Shown: positions 9,966-21,700 of the stretch, one piece after another
Numbering within the stretch: position 1 is the first letter of the stretch
Layout: the number at the start of each line of letters is the position of its first letter
Assembly: GCA_001949185.1 (NCBI GenBank)
Contig: BDGG01000008.1
Span: 245,648-309,647, forward strand
Direction: 5' to 3'
DNA: 64,000 bases
Origin: Ramazzottius varieornatus
Taxonomy: Eukaryota; Tardigrada; Eutardigrada; Parachela; Ramazzottiidae
Notes under the pieces: generated by a model
The model's input: only the letters and a program-made list of their open reading frames with translations
What the model was told of the DNA's origin: nothing
Database searches by the model: none
Translations under genes and position numbers: made by a program

Positions 9966-11880
9966 TGATTGTTCTCAAACCCTCGTTGGATGTCTAGACG
10001 TTCGGCCGCGTAACTTGCGGGTTGTAGATGGGGCTACGGGAGATCGCGCGGATTCCTCTGACACCGCTGCTCGGTCGTCCCGGCCAGACGGCTTCTCACT
10101 TCCACTTGGCACATCTCTATCAGGAGACCTTTTGCTCCGGGCTTTGAACAGACAATTTGCGTATGGCTGACTCTTTAGAAGTTTGGGTCCTCATCCCTTG
10201 ATGCATATCACACTGGTAGGGTGAAATTGTCGGGTTTTGAGCAGCATTTTCCCCTCCACCGGACTGCCGGATGCTGGATCTTTCGGTGTGGAATGCTCAG
10301 TTTTGATACTAGGTCTTGGCTTCTTGGAAAAGTTCGTCGCCTGTTTTACCTTTTTGGCTGTGCTTATGGGTCTTCGTTTCTTTGACATTCTTTAACGCGG
10401 CAGGCTTTTGAGATGCTTGATCTTCGAATGTGACTTGCGCTTCTTCAGCATCGTATACAGAGCATTCGTCATCAATGTTTGGTGTACGTTACAGGATGCA
10501 AACCACACAGTTTTCTGAGACACCGGCTGAGCTCTAATCGCATCCGAGTTCTGGAACGATGTTACCCTTTCCTCGTCCTGTCTCATTACAGTATTGAAAG
10601 GCAGCCTTAGTGGGACAGATGGTGGTTTACTGGCGTCGCCCTCCAGCTCTTCGTCATCTTCAGATGTCTTGATTACGAGCCTCTCCTTGGTAGTTTCCTT
10701 GTGGACAGATGGAGCTGCTTTGCGAGGAGATGGTTTCTGCTTACCTTCTCCAACGTTCTCGGTCTTGGCCTGCTTTTTGGTCGATCAATGTTGTGGAGTT
10801 GGCTCGAGCTCTTCACCGGCTGCAGACGACACCTGACCTGGCTTAGTCCGTGCCTGTCCCATGGCGGAAGCCACCGGCTCCATATAGCCTTCTTTGGTGG
10901 GACCTTAAGAACCGCGCAGAGTCTTTAGTGGCCTTCGTCCGCGGTATCTTCTTGTAAGGCCTGGACGTAGTTGGAGCAGGATCTTCTGGCTTAGGCATAT
11001 CCAGGTCTTCGGAGACCTTCTTCGGACGCACCGGTCGGGTGACGTCCTTCTCCAGCGCTGCCTTCATTGCGGCACCTTTTACTTGTGCTTCCGGCGTGAT
11101 GGTTTTACTCCCTTTTGGTTTACTAATCTTTCTCTCTTGCATTACTACTGTGTCGTCAGCATGATCCGACGCTTTCAAAGCCAAAGGTTTCTTGACATAG
11201 TTTGCTTTTAGCTTGGTCGCCTTAAACGCTGCATATTCGTCCTTCGCCTTTTTGCTCATGTCTATCTTCTTCCGTTTTTCGTAATCCCAGGTGCTTCTGT
11301 ACTCGTCGTTGTCCGGCTCGTCGAGTTCGTCCAGATCCGTAACTTCACCTTTTTTATTCGTGATCACGGTCTTCTGGTGTTCTTCCTCGTCAGAATCTTC
11401 GCTAGTCACCAACCGCGTATCGATATCAGGTTCCTCCTCTTCTCTTTTCTTTGATTCTTCGTCAGACGCACCCGCTTCGGTGTAGGCGGAAGTGAAGTTA
11501 GAACCAGCCGGAAGTACTTTCTCAATGACAACATTGGGAGGAGCTGTGACGTGACATAATGTATGGCATTCCCAATCGCTATGGCAGATAGAAAATGCAA
11601 AATCAACCAGAATAATGTACGTGGTGAAGTGTCACGGTCGTTCCCTTCGGCCGCTTTCACTTCCTGCACGGCGCCTTTTTGTCGACCTTGATCTTTTCGA
11701 CCTATTCAGTCTCGTATTCCTTTCCGCGAACCATAACTCCGGCGGGTGCGTCCACAGCTTCCTTGTCGTCGTCCTTCTCCTTGCTGGATTCCCCATAGTG
11801 TGCATCCTTTGCCGCTTTGTCACGTTTCTCCTGCGCCTTGGGATGATCTGTCTTCTTTCAGGAGACTAAAAATCTTTTCA
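9966..11880 (-). pseudogene. Decayed lysine-rich gene with a CAHS-like N-terminus
   Basis: Read on the minus strand, about 1.9 kb looks coding, but the frame breaks repeatedly. The start region (around 11730-11640) encodes GKEYETE, an in-frame TAG, then VEKIKVDKK, a frameshift, then GAVQEVK. This aligns with the N-terminal motif of the two CAHS-type genes to the left. An intron with GT-AG ends then leads into a highly charged region (11550-10925) containing TSEDSDEEEHQK and KKAKDEYAAFKATKLKANY. Further frame changes follow near 10910, 10785 and 10370, yet Lys, Ser and Pro-rich coding character persists to a stop near 9966. Sequencing errors could explain one break but hardly all. The ancestral protein was probably disordered and possibly stress-related; I cannot name it. 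Confidence 0.5.
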
Positions 11881-12526
11881 ACTCTTGAAAAAAGCTTGCT
11901 GCAACATGAACAATGCATGTAACAAGGGCCGAAGCAAAACTCAAAGATCGTAATCGAGGGACGATTCTAGCACACAAAGGCTCACCCAGGTGTCAATGGC
12001 ATCTAGACAAGCTGTTTTGAGTGATGGTAAAACACCGATACTGGATCCACTCCATAAACTTGTTTCTAACACCTCAAATTCAAGATGAAGAGTTTTGTGG
12101 AGCTGGCTCTTTTAGGTCAATCCAGCCAAACATGCCTTCCGGGCTCAGACACCTCACAAAGAACCAACTGTAGCCTAACGTAAGGATAATCCCATCCGCA
12201 AACAATATTTGGTTTTCTGTGCCATAAAAGTAAGAACCATTCGTTACAAAGAGTAAGGACAAAAGAATCGTTGGGGTTTAGCTCTGAGGGGTCTATAAAT
12301 ACCACAATTCGGACGAAATGGGACGAAACCTCGTCATGGAAAGAATCACTGGTAAGTACAGCGTATTCGATCACGAAAAAAAGTCCAGCAAAAAAGTCTA
12401 GGGAAAACAGTTGGTCGGTGATAAGAAAACCCAAAGCTGCGTGACCGAGTCGAAAGTTTTGCTACGTAAAACAAGACGGGACCGGAAGTAATAGACACCA
12501 TTGACAGTATCACGAACCGACTTTCG
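11881..12526. other. Intergenic, nothing recognised
   Basis: Sequence between the LMBD1 stop codon and the decayed lysine-rich gene. It should include the LMBD1 3' untranslated region and the old promoter of the decayed gene. No convincing open frame. Confidence 0.5.
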
Positions 12527-14949
12527 TTACTCCAGATCATCATAGCTGTCTTCTTCAGCCTCCTCAGCAGCTCCTCGCGCCCGCCTGGCCAGCGAGTACA
12601 GCAGACCGATGACGTAGAAGACAAGGATTCCCCAGGACAGCCAGTAGTAACAGGCACCGAAGAACCAGGCCTTGAAGAAGTAGCAGACCAGGAAATAGCT
12701 GTTTCTTGTCATTTCGCAGTCTGTTGAATAACATAAAACAATGAACTGTTAGTCGCGCTTTCAGTCAGACTTCAAAGGTTTACCTATGGCACCCTCCTCG
12801 CAAGGCTTCAACTCTGCATCAGTATAGGACGCCAGATTCTCGAACTCCTCAACGTATGGTCTATAGTGCTGGCTGCCGAATGTGGAATACTGAGGGGACA
12901 GGAAGTAGGAGATGACATTGAGACCGAGCACGGAGAAGGTGAGGATGAAGCACAGGAAGAGGATTCCTTGTGGTCGGGTTCCATGCGGCCGGAATCGGAA
13001 AAGCTGCAAAACGTCCATATTACAACAACAAGGCAGAAAAATTAGTCTGCGAAAGCGTGAGAAACCGTACCCGAACACAAAAACATCTCAGACCAAGGTC
13101 CTTGACGGCCATCACAGTGACGAAGAGCAGGAACGCTACCGTCATACCGTAAAAGATGAAGTCCAGAGGAAAGAGTTGCTGACTTTTTACCAGGACCCAG
13201 TCGATCGGCTGAAATAACAAAAGGCGTTCCAAACAGTGTTTACATTATGTATCAAGTGGAATCCAAATACCTACATTGGGTAATGTACGGTTTTGTCTTG
13301 GGAGAATGTATCCAAAGCGCATATGAGAGTGCATTGCCTTGTCGATACTGCAATGCGAACAGGAGCAAGTCAGCTTAATGACGAAGTCAATGAGTACAAG
13401 ATGCGACTACTTTGTAAGAAGAAGGGAAACCGCGATAAGCCCGGCAAGGAGAAACATCGAGAAACCCAGAAGGATCTGGAAGGGTCGCCAGGCGTTGCCC
13501 AAGAAAGCTCGAACTCGACTACGCGCAGCTGGCTCTAATTCCCGTTCCTGACGAGCCAACAAGCGCTCCCTTTCTTGAATCTCGCGATTCCGGAGATTTG
13601 GGTACAGACGAGAATTCTGGAACGTAAGTTGATTTCGTTAAGGACCAGCAACATGGTTGTCTCAAAGCGACTTACCGCAACAGTCAGCTCTCGCCGAATT
13701 TCTGCTCGTCGAGCTACAACGTCCTCATACTGGTGGCGAATGCTCCGAGAACCCCGCATCATATTAACCGGCCAACTGGCCATTCCGAATCCCGTGTAGA
13801 GTGCGTTGAATAGCATACCGATCACGCAAAGAATAGACACCATGAAGGATATCGCATCTTGACCACCTGTAGATAACGGTAGAATGACGTAAACGTGAAC
13901 CGGAAGTACGATTCTCGGACTTTGACAGGAGAATATGAAACCTCATAATGTACTATACCATTCTTCTCGAACGACTGAACAATAATTCGCAGGTCATCCC
14001 AAACCGTACCATTTCCGGATACTGGATCGTTAAGTGGGATGAAAGCCCTGTGAATATCGAAGGTTTAGTACAGCGTATTGATAATAAGGCCATACAATCC
14101 AAACAAGATTCCAACCAAGTGTCTGTGATTACCCCGTCAGAAGTATTATTCCAGCGAGGACGACAAAACCGATAGCGTATTTCATCGCGTTGAAAAGACG
14201 CTGCAAAACACAGATAAGCAAACCTGCGAGTTGGCGGAAATTACAGTATGTACACACATTATACAGCGAGTAATGTTTCTTACCGGGCGCCATGGACGGT
14301 CGTCATCCCGCTCTTCGTAATAAAAATACGCAAGTGGAAGAAGGAGAAAGGTGGTGAGCGTGATGGTTCCGTACAAAGCTAGAACAATACAAAAAACCTT
14401 ACGCGGTCTGCGGTCCCGAATCCACAGAAAGATCCGACGGGCGAAAACTAATGTATACCATAATACGCGGTCATGACATCCGACTCAAGCTCTTGTCGAT
14501 CAGTCGAGTTCTGTGCCCAATCCTGCAAAGAGAAGCTGGGTCAAACGCTCAGCCCGCTGCCCGTAGTATCTTGAGCATCAAATCCATATATACAGCAAAG
14601 TGCGCTGCGGTACACAGTATATGCGTCTAAACGGACCAACCTGAAAAGTGCCGTTTGCAGTTTTCATCCAAGATACCAGGAACACATCTAACGGAAGTAA
14701 CGCCGAAGTCGACAGAGTAAGGACGAGCGCAAACACCGCGACTATTGATGATGAAGTCTCGTACTCGTTGGAGCTTTGATGGTGTCGAATGAAGAAGGTT
14801 GAAAACAACAGAATGACCTGTGCAAAGCAAACGATCAACAAGCTGAACCTCAGGGCTTGTTCTATCAAATGCGGGAAGTTTCGACCTACCGCCAACGCTC
14901 CCAAGAACGGGATCCAGCCATAGGCGGCAATACTCGCTGGAAGAGACAT
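12527..14949 (-). CDS. LMBRD1: LMBD1-like lysosomal membrane protein (cobalamin export)
   Basis: LMBD1 is a polytopic lysosomal membrane protein needed for vitamin B12 release from lysosomes. The first exons are 14949-14890, 14817-14641, 14522-14459, 14378-14284 and 14200-14133; further exons run down to the TAA at 12527. The order of segments follows animal LMBD1: TSSSIVAVFALVLTLSTSA, LLPLDVFLVSWMK, NGTFQDWAQ, YFYYEERDDD, the TGFGMASWPVNMMRGSRS loop, LFPLDFIFYGM, PQYSTFGSQHY, and the C-terminal CEMTRNSYFLVCYFFKAWFF block with an acidic tail. The gene is divergent from Dicer, about 770 bp away. Length is close to the family's usual size of about 540 residues. Confidence 0.95.
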
Positions 14950-15722
14950 CCTAGATACACGATCTGCTAACAGTTTGTCGAAGGAGGCTCGCGCAGTCAC
15001 ACAGACACGTTCTGGACGCTTGTTGAAGGTTCTGCTTCTCGTACCCAACTGCCGATGGATTCTTTCACGCTCCACCGCTACCCATGAGTAGATCTCTGAG
15101 AAGTCGAGAGTTGAAATGCACCAACCAAGACACAGAAACAGGAAGAATCTGGAAGCTTAAGATACAAAAGAAAATTAAATTACAGTAATCGTGTTCAGAT
15201 TCACAACGTAAAAGGTAAACAATCCTGTGTTTCCGCCCACCTGGGCGAATCCGGTGCTCTTATTGGATAACTTCGGGGATACACGCAAACTCCTTATTGA
15301 ATATGTATTCGTTGCAATTTTTAATCGATTTTTCGTTTTTTGAATTTCGAGTAAGTGGACTGTGGACGTTGGACAAGCACACTGTCAGCTCGGCTCCACG
15401 GTGTCGGAGCTCGTCGGTATCTCTCAGGCATCTCGATCAGGTGCGACGGACGGAAGATCCTGGTGACTTCGCGTATGTCTGGCGCTGGAAGAATCGTTTG
15501 CACGGCGAAAGACGAAAGGAACTATATTCGCTTTTTGATCGCCGACCATTCCTTCGACAACCATCATGGAGGTATCCAATCCAAAGTTGGTCGTACATGC
15601 GCACGAGCAGCATTGATACGCTGACCCGACAAGTCTTGAGCAACCCGCGTGCGCTCTATGGACGGTGGGTATAAGCTGTGGACGCGCGTTGGCGGTTGCC
15701 GATCGATTAGATATCTTGCACA
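14950..15722. other. Divergent LMBD1/Dicer promoter region
   Basis: Both genes start at the edges of this 773-bp region, so it should hold both promoters. Several short open frames overlap at 15300-15700 on both strands. None has a recognisable domain, and the frame before the Dicer ATG is closed by a TAG, so none extends Dicer. Confidence 0.6.
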
Positions 15723-18700
15723 ATGAAGCGGCTCCGGAAACTTCAGGAAAGCCTCCCCACTGAGGACTTCACACCTCGGGATTACCAGGTAAGTCTAACG
15801 TACAAAGTAATCTGGTACGTGCGGTCCAAACATCGTCAGGCTACAGTGTACGGTCATTGCCTGCATATATGTAAAGGACCCTCGTTCTTTATTCTGCAGC
15901 TCGATCTTCTGGAAAATGCTCGTCGAGAAAATACGGTAGCCGCTGTTGGCTCAGGTGATACAAAGTGCCCCGTGCATTCTGTGACACTGTTGGATGTAAC
16001 TGGCTGTTATCATTACACTTCGTGTTTCGTTAGATGGAGGAAAATCCTTTTTGGCCCTGACGCTGCTGCGCGAGTTGGACCAGTCGCATAAGGTGGACAA
16101 AGGGACGAATGGCCGGACGCGGAAAGTTGCCCTCATTGCTGTTGAGACCGGTATGTGTATTCTTGTAAAGCGAGATACCCATCTAGTGGTCCTGGTTTAT
16201 TTCAGCCGAAATTGCGGACGAGTATGTTCGAGCGGTCGAAGACCACACGGACTTCGTTGCCGGACGCTTGAACAATGTGCCACCGCAAGACCTTTCTCAG
16301 CTGGATGTTGCCGTCGCACTCCACGAAGAGCTGATCGCGTTGTTTTCTACACGCCGTATAGGTAAGACTGCGTAAAATTACCCGGACCTCGTAATACTGC
16401 AGATTACGAATTTTACCCAATTGCTGCAAAAGGTTAAATTCGTTGTCGCGAGTTTTGACGTGGTACCGCGTATCGTTCTGATTGCTGGAACTGTGTAGAT
16501 TTGAAGACGGTGGGACTAGTGGCGATTGACGAATGTACATTCGCCGTGAAGAAGTATCCGTATAGCCAGCTGTTCCACCAGGATTTCTTGATCAACGGTT
16601 CGCGCGAACTGGACGGCGGAATGCGAGTACTGGCGCTGACGTCCTCGCTGCTGACCAAAGATGCCGTTGCTGATTCTGTCGTCCTGGATTCGGCAGTTGC
16701 TCACTTGGAAGATGTCTTTCGTAGTAGACTAAAGACCTCAGTTAGCTTGATCTCAGTCGACCGGTTCGGATACCCAAAGGAAGTCCAAATTATTCCTTAC
16801 TCGGTAAGATTTGTGTACTATTCATTTCAAAACGCCGCAGTAGATGACTGATGTTGTATGTGCTGTTGCAGCTCAACGTGAAGCCAGAACTGGAAAAAGG
16901 CACAAACTTCGTGAAGCGGAAGTTGCAAGAGCTCCTCGGATTCCTCCAGCAGTGCATCCATATCTCCACGTTGACCAAAGTGGAGAAAGCCGACTGCATC
17001 ATGAACGTGAATGCGTATAATGTCTTTCAAGTCTCTGCATCGGAAACTCTGGAATGCCTGAGAGTTTTGGGACTGTGGCCCACTTATCGAGTAGGTAATA
17101 ACACCAGCTTCCGGTTTAGTATTCATATAGTAACCGCGGTGTGCGTACTGGAAAGCATCACTGTTATTTTTCAGTTGGTCAATATCATCGCAAGAGACTT
17201 CCGGAATATTCAGCTGAAGAACCTCGTGGAACAGAGAATCATGCGAATCCTGGTGGCAGTTACCTGCCGGTTTCAAGAGATCGCTATAGGCCTTGAGAAG
17301 ATGTATGGCTTTGACAGGGTGGAGAAGGGCGATTTGACAATCTTGAACTTCGTCTCGGAGAAGCTGCGTATCCTGGTGGAGAGAATGGATCCATACGATC
17401 CGAAGAACCCCGATGAAGGAAAACGTAAGAATAACCTTTCTATCAGACCTGGTAGCTCGGCAAACAAAGTTGTTTTCCTGAGTGACGCACGTGCCCAGTA
17501 CTGCTTACTGCAAGCATGCGCCGCTTGAGAGAACGATCTTGTCGAGTTTTGTTTAATTTTGTTTGCCTAGGTCGCAAATATCATTGTTTTGCTTTAATTG
17601 GCTTTCTATTTCTTTCTCTTTCTGCAGCTTGCTTCCCGGAGAAGTATTTCAGCATGATCATCAACGTCTCCCGACCGTACCTCGCCTGGGCAGTTAGTCG
17701 GTTCCTCCGAGATCTCAAGTCCTCAGACAAGAAGTGCAAGTATGGGTTCGTCACCAGTGCCTACTGTCTGGGGTCTTTCAACAGCAGCTATGTCACGCCG
17801 ACCGATGCCTGCTTCTTCGGCATGCCTTTTCAAGTACAAGAAGAGATACTACGACGTTTCCGGAACCGTGACTTCAATGTTTTGGTGTCCACATGCACAA
17901 ACGATACGACGTTGGATGTACCGCCTTGCACATTCTGCGTCCAGTAAGACTAAACTTGCTCAGCTTCTTTGCCTAACTCGAATACTCTTGACCAGCGTAA
18001 ATTTCTCTTGCAGGTTTGACCCGGTGAAAGATTACTTAACCTTTGTACATGCCAGACACCGGACGAAAAGTAGATACGGAACTCTGTGCCTTCTTGTCGA
18101 GAATGAGGAGGAACAGCAGTACCGTACGGAGCATGCTTCCCGCTTCGAAAAGATCGACGCCGTAAGACTATGCGTACTTAAGCCTATCTTTACTGAGTCC
18201 AGCCACATTAAGCAGAGCGACCATGTTGTACCGAGTTTCTGTTTTCAGACTGTCTTGACTCGCTGCCCGGATCATATTATTCCGTCTCCCCCCGTTCCAC
18301 CGGAAGTCCTTTCACTTCCTCCTGAAGCACTAGAGCCGGTTCGTGCTGCGTCAACTGGTGTACAGATCACCTTCCTCCAAGCTATCGGCGTGATCAACCG
18401 CTACTGCTCAAACCTCCCAAGTGACGCTTTTGCCAACTTGACGCCCCTCTCGTACATTAAAGAAGTACCTCAGATGGATGGAACATCGTGGTATCAGTGC
18501 AAGCTTACACTTCCCATCAACGCTCCGATGAAGCATGCAATCCTGGTAGGTTACTCTGATGATTCACTCCCAGAAAATTCGCAGTTTATAATGCCGATCT
18601 TTTTAGGGTCTGGTGATGCCAACCAAGCAGTACGCCAGACAGTCCGCCGCGTTGGAAGCCTGCCGGCAGTTGTATCAGCTGGGCGAACTGGATGAATCGC

Positions 18701-21700
18701 TGGCGCCGGTTAGTAAGGACACTTGGAAAACAGAGATAACGAAATTCGTAGCGCTTGAACCACCCGAGAATGTAGCTGATGGAGAACCCAAACCAGGAAC
18801 AACGAAACGAAGGCAGTACTATGTCAAGAAGGTATTCTATCGAATCCACTCTCCTTTCCCATTAGATGGGCGGAACGATTTCAGTCAAATACATACAATG
18901 AAGAAAGTGCTTGCCTTCTCGTGATCAAATTTGATTGCTTTCGTGTACATGCGCACACTCACTGCAATTGCACTAATGTGCTGCTAGTCAACTTTGATCA
19001 CGAGAAGGCAAGCACTTTCTTCATTGTACAAGGGTTCTTCATGAGTGTAAGACCCGTTGTATGCAGTCGGCAGGAAAGATGCGTAGCTTCATGTGGGGAC
19101 TTTGGATAGATGACAGGTCTATTTCTTTAGATTCCAGCAGCTTTGAAGAACGCCTTACCTGTCGTGGGAAGTAAATGCTTCCTGTACGGACTGGAAATGA
19201 AGTTGACATGTCCTGTTCCGCAAGAACAGAATGTCCGAGGCCGGAAAATCCAACATCCGGAAGACGCTCTACGAGTCTTCGGAATACTCTCAAGGAAAGC
19301 CATTCCGGCTATTCCCGACTTCAACATCTACGACCGGTCCGGAGAGATCCGCGTTTCCTTAACCGAGATAGCACGTGACATCTGTGTTCCGGACGAAGGA
19401 GCTGCGTTGGCGAACGAGTTTCACAGCACGATCTTCTCCAAAGTTCTTTCCTTGGAAAAATATTCCATAAAGTTTTCGCCGAGTTATGCTTCATCCCAGT
19501 TCCTCATCGTTCCTTTATGCCGCGGTAACTGAACATATTATTCGTGTTGGAATTTTTACCCAGTATTTTCAGGTGAACGAAAGTTTCGTTTGTTTCACGT
19601 GACAATCACCTGCATACTCACGGGCCGTGTCAAATATGTGGTGTGGAGTATGCAGGGTCGTGACACAGACGTATAACTTTTTGGTGTTGCTCTCAGTTCA
19701 GGGCAAATATGGTAGACCAGTTCTTTGACGACTCACTTCGTCTTCTTTGCAGAGAGTTCGGACTACGTGGTAGACTGGAGCTACATAAAGAGTGTAAATC
19801 AGACAAACGTCATGAGAGTCGTACCAGTGCCTGATGAAGACCGCAAGCCTTTCGCGGAGGAACTATTCGCCGACGCCGTGGTCATGCCATGGTATCGCAG
19901 TATCGACCAGCCGCAGACGTTCTATGTTGAGCAAATTTGCCCGTGGCTGACTGTACAGTGTGAGTTTCCGGACAGCGAATTCCCAACGTTTGGAGACTAC
20001 TACAAGGCCAAGTACAACATCACTATTCAGCACCCAGACCAACCGCTCTTGGATGTCGACCACACTTCCACACGCTTGAACCTTCTGCTTCCTCGTTTCC
20101 TGAGTCGAAAGGGCTCCTCGTTAAGTCAGATCGAGAAGAGAGAACTTTTGAAGGACAAAGAATCGCGACATCGTCAGATCCTGGTTCCCGAACTGTGCAA
20201 GGTACCACAGTTTTCTAATGATGAAGAATGTTCGTATCAATCGGTTTGACTGAAAACAAAAATGAACTACAGTACTTCAAAAAAATTTGACAGAATATAA
20301 TATCAATATTTCGAGCCAACATCTAAAAAATATGTGAACTAGGTTCATCCTATATCTGCTTCGCTGTGGCGTCAGGCCATCTGCCTACCTTCCGTTCTCC
20401 ACCGCATCGAGTCACTGTTGGTCATGGAGGAACTCCTGCAGAAGATCAAGCAAGGAACTGGAATAGGGACCAAAGCCGCAACAACGAACAGTACAACAAC
20501 CTGGCCGCTGATCGACTACGGTTGGAACTTTGAAGAGAAAGTACAGGCTTTAGGCACAGACCAGAGCGAGCGCGATGACTTAGACATAAGAAATGCTTCT
20601 ATCATCGAGAACGCTAGGCTGAAACACGAAAAGACGTCATGTACTAAGAAACAGACAACTGACACTTGGAGTACAAGGGAGAATGTCAAAGACCCAGACT
20701 ACTTTGAGATTGGTAACTGGACGTCTGATCAGTCGGACTTTATGGTCGACACGTGGAACTCGAGCTGCGTTGAGCCACAGAGTGATACATCAGTGTCGTT
20801 CTTCGATCATGTAGACGACAGCTATGGGAAAACGAGTAATGTGACCGGAAGTAGCTCGAAGCTGTCGGACTCGCTGTTCAGTGGCACGTCCAGGATTCAG
20901 CTGAAGAACGGAAGTCTCGCTGCGAGTTACGCAAATGAGGTAGACGATGTCGAGTGGGGATACGGCGAACCCGGAGACCTTCCTGGCATTAGTCTGGTGT
21001 CGGGCTTCTCCAACACGGTCATGAAGGATATCGAGAAAGACCTGGCGAACTTCGACGATTCTGGAATGGTCGGAGAAACCAGTGATGTCGGTAAGGATCT
21101 TTTCCTTGTCTACTCCAACTTCATGTCGGTTGAACTTTAAGTTGATGGTTTTTCAGCGGACGATATGGAGACGATTGCCGACTCGATGATGACCGCCCTT
21201 CCAGTCTACAACCTCGAAGCCCTCGATCCATTGAAAGATCGCGAAGAAGAAGACTTCGGACCAGTGATGTCCTCCATCCTCCATCTAAGGTTCTCCGAGT
21301 CCGCACCGGATGACTACCCAAATCGCAGCTCGGCGGATGTCTTCGAGAATATGTCCGACTTCACTCTTGGCGACCCTGGAATGGACAAAGACAAGAAGAA
21401 CGCCGACAAAGCCAAGGACTCGCGAGCGGAATTCGGCGAAGTCCTCCGCGCGAAGTCTTCTGTCGCAGCTGACAAAGTGGCCACCAGAGTGAAGCAGCAA
21501 CCGGTGGTCCTTCTCGAACCCACCATCAAGTTCGACGATGACCGAGAACCAGCCTACGTCGCCGGACCCGATCCTGGACTTCTTTTGCAGGTAATTATTC
21601 CTGTAGCGCCAAATTCACTTGTCTCTTTAACATCGGATGTATATTTGTAGGCGTTTACTTCGTCCAACGCCAATGATGGCATCAACCTAGAGCGTTTAGA

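Noticed and set aside
9966-11880. Dsup-like DNA-protecting protein
   Set aside because: The sequence is lysine-rich, but I see no alignable Dsup motif, and its start instead resembles the CAHS N-terminus.
12080-12434. Hydrophobic minus-strand frames downstream of LMBD1
   Set aside because: They follow the LMBD1 stop codon and have no continuation or homology; probably 3' untranslated sequence.
15297-15723. Several 60-125 codon frames on both strands before Dicer
   Set aside because: They overlap each other in all frames, show no domain, and none joins in frame to Dicer or LMBD1.
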